The notes under the pieces were generated by a model. The model saw nothing but the letters and a program-made list of their open reading frames with translations, did no database searches and had not been told where the DNA came from. Shown here piece after piece: positions 55,533 to 64,000 of a DNA stretch of 64,000 nt (position 1 is the first letter of the stretch; each line of letters starts with the position of its first letter). The DNA lies in assembly GCF_000150275.1 (NCBI RefSeq), contig NW_002060944.1, positions 897,072-961,071 of the forward strand. The letters run 5' to 3'. A program made the position numbers and the translations under genes. The DNA is from Trichoplax adhaerens. Taxonomy: Eukaryota > Placozoa > Uniplacotomia > Trichoplacea > Trichoplacidae.

Positions 55533-58500
55533 GATTCTACTTATACTAGGATACGGCTTAAAGATTTAGTGTAATTTCATGATATTTTTAAAATAAGTCA
55601 CAAGCTTTCTTGGAAATATTGATGTATTCCGATAGCTGGTTCGTAGTAAATGCTGATGCGAATTTTCCTAAAATTGAAATCAACTAAGGATTTAAAATGA
55701 AGCTTTCAGTTAGAGATTTATTCCTTCTTTCCACAACCAACCTTTAGTCTAATTAAGAGATGATAGTGTTTGGCTTCATTAAGCTTTTAATTTATAATTT
55801 ATAGCTGGTTAAATCTCATATTCTCATATCTGATTAATTGAAAAGTAACATCATTAGGATTACAGTAGAGTTACAAGTAAAGTTCTGTAGTCGACTCGCG
55901 TCAGTAGACTTGTGTTCAAGTTTTGTATGGCACTGTTTTATAAGGCGAAAATCCCATCTCGACCAAAGAGCATGTTATCGAGTCGTAAAATAATATTCCG
56001 GAGGGACATTTATAAGGGTTTATTCTTAAGCGATTTGCATAATTGATAATATATTCCAATGGCCGGTCTCTAGGGAACCCCATACTTTCTCTGAGAATTA
56101 GTGAATGGATTCCAACTATAGCGTATTAGTAGCACATGACCAGACAGCAAGCAGAAAGAACTACACCACGGTATAAAAGTTATATATATTGGTAAATGAG
56201 CACTGTAATTACCATCTCACAAAGTGGATAAAATGCAAATTGCTCTCATACGGTACTCAGTACAATACTTTCTTTCCCAAATTTTTGTCCAGGAGTAACC
56301 AGTTCCATTGACCTTTTTTTGAAGTAGTCTTGTCGTGTAGTTACGCCACCAAATTGCGCCATTAGATCTTCGAGAAAGATGCAATTTACTGTAGTATAAA
56401 GTATCTGATTTTACATGATGCCAATCAAAATGATGAAAAGTTCGTCAAATCTTACTAGATAAATGTGGACAGCATGACCAAATCTTTATTTACTCTGGTT
56501 CTGGCATAACCAACATGGAAAGAATTATGCGCCATGGATAAGCGATTACTGTGGTAGATGCCTTTACTAATTAGGAATGGACTCCATTAAGGACTATTAA
56601 TAACTGTCATGAGTATGACAATTGCTTCATTATCTGGATGCTTATTGTACTTTATAAATCTGACAATTATCATTGCATAGTCCTATATAATGATACTTTT
56701 GATGAACTACTTTCACAACAAGAGATTGCCCATGCAGTCGTAGATGATTATAATTCATCTAATTATTCCATGAAACACAGTATTTGATTTAGTATAGTAG
56801 ATATTTCTGTAATAAAACCTAAGGAGAGTTAGCAACTACGGATTATTTCCTTTAAGGCTTTATAATTATAGTCACTTAGTGAAAGATTATGGATGTTACG
56901 GATATCTATTTAGTATAACCAAATATACTTCAGCCCTCTTTTATCGGGTGGGGGTTGGGATTATAAGTTATTCATAACTGGTGACCGTTTGCGTTGACGG
57001 ATTATTTTATAGCTCATACTATGTTGTACTGTATAAATCTGATCATATGCAATTTCAGGAAGTGAAATGCTATATTTTATGGACTAGATAAAATAAATCA
57101 TTAGTTTATACAGTACCATGCAGCTTTCATATAAGAATGTTTTGGAGGGCGTATTCAGTTACGAGAGATAGAGTATTGTAAATATCGTGAACTCCTAAAT
57201 ATTGGTGCATTACGCGTATTTCCATCGCATTATTAATTTTAGCCCTTTTAAATTAATACAGTATACTATCATTACACTATTATCGAAGCACAGTTTCCTG
57301 CTTAAACTTTACTTCCTGCTACTGTCTAGAAGTGGTAGCGGACACAATCGATGGCACACTGAGAAAATGTACGGGGTTAAATGCTAAGCGAGGAGCGATT
57401 GATAAAAGCTAACTATAATTTGCTAAAAAAAAGTGCTGATTATTGTCTAACAGGCATAGAAGCAACGCTAATGGTCGTCAATATTCTAACGACTAGCTTA
57501 TATAGTATTCTAACGAGTCTTTTCCTTCTTTTGAGTATTTAACAACAATTTTTGGTACAGTACTGGTACTAGATATGAGAACACGCATATTCGGCAAAGA
57601 AAAAGTACGGCGCGAAAGTATTGTTTTAATTTCGGGATTACAATATAGTTTGAGGGATTTTTATCAATAGTAGCCGAAGCTTCTTGTTCTGATGGAAAAT
57701 TAATCAAGGAGATTTTTTTAGTGTAAATCTATCAACTTGAGCTTCTGGAAGCTGACAGGTTCCTTCATTATCTGTACGATTTTGTATTACGAAAACTAAG
57801 AATGGTCGTTCCAATTCATGAGTATCACCGTGCATGCTTTCATTCTTTTCTTGCAGTGCTTTATGCGATTCATTTAAATGTCGCTGCCGAATACTATGCA
57901 CCAGCATCACATCTATATTCAAAATCGAGATCATTTTCTTTACAGTTACAGGGATAACAGTTGCATCAATTGAAGCAAAATTGGAGCAATACAACTATAA
58001 TAAAGACACCATCAGTTATTGAAGGGTTTGGATAGATTGAAAATTCAATAAAATAATTCTCCAGATTCTATTTTTTCAGTGCGTAAATAATATTATCACC
58101 ATTTTTGACTGAAACTCAAATTGGTGAAAGTATTGCATGTTAAAGTTCATTTATGATATTCCTTACAACAGTATTGATTCCGTTTGAATAAAAAATATCC
58201 AACATATTTATGTTCTGGAATAAAGGTATCAACAAAATTTATAGTAAAAAAAAAGAAAAGATAATCATTCTAGTACCGAGAATTCGATAGCTATTGTTCA
58301 CTATCGTTTGTCGCTCGCTTTATTCAAGACGGAAAGGATGCATTTAAACCCAAGTTCAGATTCCTGTATTGACTCGATATTGCAGATTCCAGCTATGATT
58401 TTAAGATTCTGATTCTGAACGGCCGTCGTCTTTTCGATTTTAAGATCAAATCAATGCTAGACATGATCATTATTAAAGTTCAGCCTCAAGTTATCATCGA

Positions 58501-59541
58501 TATCGAAGAGTTACACAGCTTTACCTATAGAAATTATTTAATTTAGGTAAAATTATAGCGGTACGCTAGAGTCTGGCTTTGTAGCTAATGTATGAGACGA
58601 AAAATCAAGCGGAAGTACTATCCTACAGGATATTAGTCAACGTCATATCTTGAAAGTAAATAGTAGTGATAAGCGAATATCAATACGACACTAGCTGGAT
58701 TACACGTCATGAAATATCTGTATTCTCTTGGTATTAAGAGTTATTATCCAATGATATTACTATATGGCGAGTTAACGCTCAAATCGCGGCTACTTGTATA
58801 GGAAATCGATGATGCTAATATAACAGAGGTTGCAGGTGAATGTTTTGTATAAATGAATTATATAGCAGGTGAAATGCTGTCCAAGATAAAACTAAACCTT
58901 GATATCACTCATGTTAATTAATACATTATAATAATTCAACGAACTCCACAGTCTGGCATAAATATTAGTTTAAACTTCCTGCTGTCTATTTAAAGCATAG
59001 CTTGCGAGAAATAAAATAACAAGCGAACATTTTGTAATCTATAAACTTCATTCATATAAAATATTTTTCAAGTTAACTTTGATGTTATCATACTACAGTA
59101 AGCAAGGATAAGATATCATTGTTATATTGTCTTATGATGTCCATGTTCAATTGTTCATGTTGTACTGTATATAAGTATATAATCTGGTTGAATATAAGCA
59201 ATAATTGATTGCTTTGATTCGATTCATGTAATTATGTAGAATACTTTATGACAACGCTATAAAACTAAGATAAGATACAAATTTTAGAGAATAGCTTAAT
59301 GAATCATAATTGACTTTTTATTGACAACCTTTCGCTATCAATAGCAATTATTCAATTCTACCTACAATTTATAATAGTGGCCATACACAGATTTAATTTG
59401 TTATATGAAATTTCCAATACGTAGGTTAATACTTTTAATAACTGACGCAATTCATCAATTAAGTGGTTGTATTATACAGTATTAAAATTAATGGACTTGA
59501 AACAATCTAAGACTTGGCAAAAACTGATAAAAATCTTGAGA
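55533..59541. other. Intergenic region between MFS copy B and SRP68
   Basis: No conserved gene is found. A reverse open segment of nearly 100 codons lies at 57704-57999, followed in another frame by about 65 codons to 57510. Near 58464 a short reverse frame starts with ATG and encodes a basic K-S-K-R-R-R peptide. The remainder is AT-rich. Confidence 0.45.
57510..57999 (-). other. Possible decayed or unrecognised coding segment
   Basis: After an acceptor-like TTATTATAG the reverse strand is open for about 96 codons and looks protein-like: helix with R-Q-R-H-L-N-E-S-H-K-A-L-Q-E-K, then beta-like R-P-F-L-V-F-V-I-Q-N. It hits a TGA near 57704, and the sequence continues protein-like in a neighbouring frame. 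I found no ATG-started gene model and no family. It may be exons of an unknown gene or a frameshifted relic. Confidence 0.3.
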
Positions 59542-62500
59542 TTATGATTTACCCCATATCCAACCCCGTACCAAGCCACCAATACCACCGCTTTTCTTTT
59601 GTTCCATACGATGATCCAAAGATGGAAACTCCACGTAATTATTAGCAATGTCAAAGAAAAGAGGTTTACAAGGGATAGGTTCGAATTGCGGCGGAAATTC
59701 AACTAAATTTGGCTTGTCCGTCAATGTCGAAGGATCCGAATAATAAACATCTAATCTTTCGCTAAGAGGCTATGTGAATAGTAGGCAAAAAGTTTTAATT
59801 AGCAAAGTTACCAAGGTACTGTAAAATATCAGGAAAATAAAAATAAGTGCAATTCATATCGAGGACCAACACACTAATTCATACCTGTTGGCGTAACTGC
59901 TCGATCGACTCAATGGTACTTCCTTCTAAATCGTCACCTGGATGGTGATACGCGAATATAGCATTTCATAATGTTGAGATCATTAATATTCCTTACTTAA
60001 GTTAAAATCTTAAATATAATCATTCGTATTAAGTTATTAATCTTGCGCTACCGACGCTTACGCAAAAAACTGTACCTGATAGCAATTTTGCATGAGCTAC
60101 ACACTTTTGTCCACGCGCCATAGAAATAAATCGTTCAAGCCGCTGTAAATATAACTAGTGAGGATAATGGCTTATGATTAGAGATGGTATTAGAGCGATC
60201 CTGATTATCAAGTATTTGCATTGACAAGATTTTTACTTGGGATTTCCTTTCTTCGCATTCCTTGAATCTTTCAATAGCATCACTACACCGAGTTATAGTC
60301 TTTTCAAATAATGCCATAGCTTCGTGCCACTTATTAGCAAATACATAGGTCAATCCAACGTGGTAACACCTATATCCATCCAAAATAAATAAACGTAATT
60401 TATAAGATTATTGTTCCAGTTGATATAACTCATAAACTATGCAAAGTAATCACATTCCTAAAGGCCTTGAATGCCTGCGTTTCTGCCATAATACTCGACG
60501 CTAAAGTTTCATCATCTTCAACACCAGCAAGTTGCAATTTGTCTCCTAAAGTCTGAGTTAGAATATTTAAAGTATGCATACTTAGCAACTGTAGATGAGT
60601 ATATCTTATCAATCTAATGCAAGATTAAGATAAGAGAAATGTCAATTAATCATTTCCGAATTCATAAAGGTAAAATTTTCGCTTTCATTATGGTAGTGCA
60701 ATACCTGTAATGCAATATCATACAGCCTAACTAAATCGTCTGGTTTAGTCGGTTTATTTTTCGATTTACTAGAACCAGTACTTTCAGGTAGTTGCATACG
60801 CTCTTCCAGAGAATCAGCCATGACAATATTTCTCTCAATCGTTATGCAATATTTAAGGTGTGAAACGTATGATAAGAGGTCAAGAGCCTGGGATTCCCCT
60901 CTAGAATGAAAATTCTTTGCGGATGCCTAAAACGATGATTTCAATATCAGATATGTGCTGTTGGTTTAGTAGTTTAACTACTATTCTATTCTAAATCTAT
61001 TAACCTACCGATGCGTCTGATTTTAGCGAATCTTTAAGTATTTGCAAAGCGTCTTTGCACTCCATCAAGATACCGTCATAGACATCAATTCTACTGTCAT
61101 AATCTGTGGCTCTAGCCAATTCTTCCGAAAGACCATGATAACGGAGAACCAAAACACGAATTTCTTCAGAGACTATGGGAAGTTTCTTACCAAGCCATAT
61201 CACTTCGTGAAGGGTAGCCGCTTGTTTTTCTCTTAATTGAGTAATAGTCCGCTGAAATAAACAATCAATGATTTCAGAGAAAGTTCATGCTTATGTCAAA
61301 GTACTTGCAGCCTTACGTTAATTTTAGCAGCTAATAGATCTGAGCCGCCAGGAGCATTCTTCAATTGCATTAATTCTTTAACATCAGCACTTGATTCATC
61401 TAAATTAAACAGGCAGTAGCGAATATTTGGTGCAACTTCGTTAGCACGCTGACTGTAGGTTGCAGCTTCACTTTCTATTAAAATTCCAGCCAATTCTTCA
61501 TAGATTTTTCTAACAATTTCGTTGATTAATTAATTAAGCAATGAGAAGATTACTCCTGTGCAAGAAAAACTTGATATCGGCGATAAATAAGAACTACTGT
61601 ACAACATGGATGACACAAAGAATGATTACTCCTATCGGCCAGCAAAATAGTTATTCTTAATCGTTAATTTCATTAACATATCTAATTGTCATGTAAAGGG
61701 TATAACGTAATGTCCTTGTAATTAATAAATCCTACCAAATTCATATTAAAAGCAAGAACTATCATTTCCACTTACTTTGCACGAGAGAAGAGTTCATATG
61801 ACTTGTCCCATAATTGTAGTTCAAAGTTTAGGTTAGCTGCCATCCATGAGTAATAAGCCTACAAGTTTAAAACAGAAAGCTTGACTTTGAATAGTGAACA
61901 GGTTATACGAGGGTATGAAAATGCTCCCATAGCGGATTAGTCGCTGTATGTTAAGAATAAAGAATGTAGATCATCTTCATATTCCTATTTAAGAATCTGA
62001 AATGTAGTAATTATAATGATGTATGGCATTGAATATGGCCACTATCAATCGTGATCATGTACTGTAATATCGAAAATTATTCAATATGTATTCAATAATA
62101 CGTCCAATTGAATCATAACTAGGCATGGACAAATTCTTATAAGACCGTTATCCTGAGGAATTAATACTGTAGTATCGTTGAGCAGCAAGACACTTCTTTT
62201 GATGATGGACGTGAAATCAGTTTACCTGAGCTTCTAGTTTGGTGCGAGCATCGTAGCCTTCATCATCGCTTAATTCGTGTAACATTTTAGCATAATAAAC
62301 TGCTTTCTTCATTCGGCGAATCAAATGGAATCTTTTTCGTATTTCAGTATTGGATAACTGCTTCAACTCCATAGCATAACTCCAGGCGCGTTCGGCACAC
62401 ATTAGCGGCAAGTAAAGGTACCTAATTATACGATGACAGTTCATTGTAGTGAATTGTAGAAATGTTACTTTACTATGAGTAGGGCTTTCACACAATATTA

Positions 62501-63559
62501 TAGATAACTACAACGGTGCAGCAATGGTAGTCATCTTTGATCCAATTCAGTCGGTTCGATGCGATGATTTTGGTCAACTAGTTACTACATAACGTGGTAA
62601 TTTGTCAATTGGTCGTTTTACTTTCGGTTAACGACTACTATAAAATGTAGTAAGCTGTCGTGTGGCAGGAACAATTTTGTACCCGACGATCGTGATTGAT
62701 GAACAAGTAAAACTATTTAATTTTAGTTGTGACTGAAATTTCAATGCATCCAATCAATAATATGCGGTATCCTATCATCCCAACTATGAGCAGAATGTAT
62801 CGAATATCCTATTGACAACGTTTCCATTTGATCATTTGATATACGCTTGGATATTAGCTTTCATTCTGTATTGAATAAATGAACGCAGTAGCAGAGCATC
62901 ATCTTACCGAACGTCTTTGGATGCAATTTCCGTGGTTATTGCCTTCTTCCTAAAATGATGGCGATTACCATTGACAAAATGTAACGATTTCCTAAGCCTC
63001 CGTATTCTTCTACTGCAGTATTGCCTAGATAAAGAGTAAGACATAACCATTATGAATATCCATTGGTTGTATCCTGGTCGTTGGTGATTATTAAGAACCC
63101 ATTGAAAGTGGCCATTTTAACAGCCTAGCATAGGTTGCTGCAGTATGATGAATGTACCTGTATCGTTGGTAATCGCCATGGCGTAAACCGTGCTGATTTT
63201 GTGCATTTTTGATGACTAACAAAACTATATAGTATATTAAAAAAGAAAATATATTGGTTAGCAGTATAATAAATGGACATGCAGTCAACAAAGTGTATCG
63301 GCAAGTCATGGAATCATTTCTGTGCCATGCCCTTTCCCTTTGCATTCGCTGACGCTATCATGAGTGAACAAGGCTGTCGACTAATTTTGCTGTCTATCGC
63401 TTGTTTCTTACTCTTTTACTTTTTTTTATTGAAGTAAAAAGAATGACTAATAAGTAAGCTATCCATTTTTAAAGAAGATTAAGCACCTTCCAAAGGAACT
63501 TTAATGGCTTCATTGGCCAAATCGTCTTGGTGGGTCTCTTCCTTTCCACCGACAGTCAT
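59542..63559 (-). CDS. SRP68: Signal recognition particle subunit SRP68
   Basis: Binds SRP RNA and SRP72 in the cytosolic particle that targets nascent proteins to the ER. Exons: 63559-63487, 63215-63158, 63024-62908, 62421-62226, 61858-61776, 61509-61317, 61251-61009, 60926-60705, 60588-60458, 60369-60237, 60142-60076, 59937-59885, 59769-59542. They sum to 1797 nt, 598 aa (human 627). The N-terminal RNA-binding domain has Q-H-G-L-R-H-G-D-Y-Q-R-Y-R and R-R-I-R-R-L-R-K, then A-E-R-A-W-S-Y-A-M. P-N-I-R-Y-C and L-V-R-L-Y-D-I-A-L-Q follow. The C-terminal SRP72-binding end has P-I-P-C-K-P-L-F-F-D and finishes in a W-G-K-S tail. The intron after the ninth exon lacks a GT donor (see separate entry). 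The start is the first ATG in frame, about 50 bp from a GTAC repeat cluster. Confidence 0.96.
60370..60457 (-). other. Non-canonical GA-AG intron in SRP68
   Basis: The protein family requires F-K-A-F-R followed by C-Y-H-V. On the coding strand this means exon end TTTAG, then GAATGT as the 5' splice site, and acceptor GGATATAG before GTGTTACC. No GT or GC donor in the right phase exists nearby, and total CDS length is a multiple of three only with this junction. A substitution or sequencing error of GTATGT is the main alternative. Confidence 0.65.
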
Positions 63560-63602
63560 GATGGATGTCGCTTTCACGTTGAAACGGAATGGTTTGGTAG
63601 AA

Positions 63603-63850
63603 AGCGAGTTGTACTATACTGTCCTTACTGCGCAGTCGCTGGAGTACAGTACACAGTAAGAAGTGTACTATACTGTAGACTGTACTGTTACACTGTGGGG
63701 TACAGTACAGTACAGTTGTACAGTACAGTACAGCACAGTACTGTACAGTACAGCACAGTACTGTACACTGTACAGTACAGTACAGTGTACAGGAGAGTAA
63801 AGTACTGTAGACTCCAGTGTAAAGTACTGTACACTGGACTCCTGTACAGA
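63603..63850. repeat. GTAC palindromic repeat cluster upstream of SRP68
   Basis: Dense TACAGTAC, TACTGTAC and ACAGTGTAC words, many overlapping, able to pair with themselves. It starts about 45 bp upstream of the SRP68 ATG and resembles the cluster upstream of ACO2. Open frames across it on both strands are repeat artefacts. Confidence 0.9.
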
Positions 63851-64000
63851 TATTCGAACATGCGCATGCTCTAGCATTGAGATGACGATATCAGCACAAA
63901 TTAGATTAACAGCTTTAGTATGAGGAAAAAAGAGTGTCCCAAAATGTGGACCCATTTTTCATACAAAGCCAAATAAAATGTGTCCAGACTTTCCGGACGC
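63851..64000. other. Right window edge, possible element end
   Basis: From about 63931 the text AGTGTCCCAAAATGTGGACC, followed by a T-rich run and GTGTCCAGACTTTCCGGAC, looks like the end of a DNA transposon or MITE with inverted words. The element, if real, continues past the window, so no terminal pair can be seen. Confidence 0.2.

Noticed and set aside
63527-63955. Open frames 63527-63874 (+) and 63668-63955 (-)
   Set aside because: Repeat artefacts of the GTAC cluster, overlapping SRP68 exon 1 at one end.

Overview
The window is eukaryotic DNA, strongly AT-rich, with intron-rich protein-coding genes whose introns (mostly about 35 to 800 bp) follow GT-AG rules. By rebuilding exons across both strands I recover full-length or nearly full-length animal-type genes. 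The gene set, the ciliary component DRC3, the compact AT-rich layout and a long kinesin-light-chain-type TPR array fit an early-branching animal, most likely a placozoan (Trichoplax-like). That species call is inference; the gene calls are not. I see no prokaryotic operons, CRISPR arrays, rRNA or convincing tRNA genes.

Layout. 1-5842 is gene-free. 5843-10012 (+) is an intronless protein of 30 tandem 42-residue TPRs, built partly by a recent 12-repeat (1512 bp) duplication. 10013-12663 is gene-free apart from a Helitron-helicase relic near 10.7 kb. 12664-15231 (-) is NTAN1 (10 exons, 308 aa). 15631-16042 (+) may be a small secreted protein with a 35-nt intron. 18675-20176 (-) is COX11 (5 exons), divergent from 22105-28409 (+), mitochondrial aconitase ACO2 (31 exons, 777 aa). 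30388-31107 (-) is an unrecognised basic intronless protein. 31.5-39.8 kb is a gene desert with diverged tandem repeats and an RFX X-box-like site. 39857-42598 (+) DRC3 (11 exons, 513 aa) converges on 43927-46315 (-) ATPAF2 (7 exons, 265 aa). 47776-50482 and 52787-55532 (both -) are tandem spinster-like MFS transporter paralogues with identical exon sizes in exons 1-7. 55.5-59.5 kb has no clear gene. 59542-63559 (-) is SRP68 (13 exons, 598 aa).

Functional grouping. Three genes serve mitochondria (COX11 for complex IV copper delivery, ACO2 for the TCA cycle, ATPAF2 for F1-ATPase assembly). DRC3 serves motile cilia, SRP68 protein targeting to the ER, NTAN1 the amide branch of the N-degron pathway, and the MFS pair membrane transport. 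They are not an operon. The tail-to-tail DRC3-ATPAF2 pair matches, from memory, the arrangement on human 17p11.2, which suggests very old microsynteny. The exon sums of all seven conserved multi-exon genes divide by three. This supports the splice models, including one GC-AG intron (ACO2) and one apparent GA-AG intron (SRP68). Palindromic (TACAGTACTGTA)-type repeats cluster upstream of several gene starts and are the main unexplained non-coding signal.
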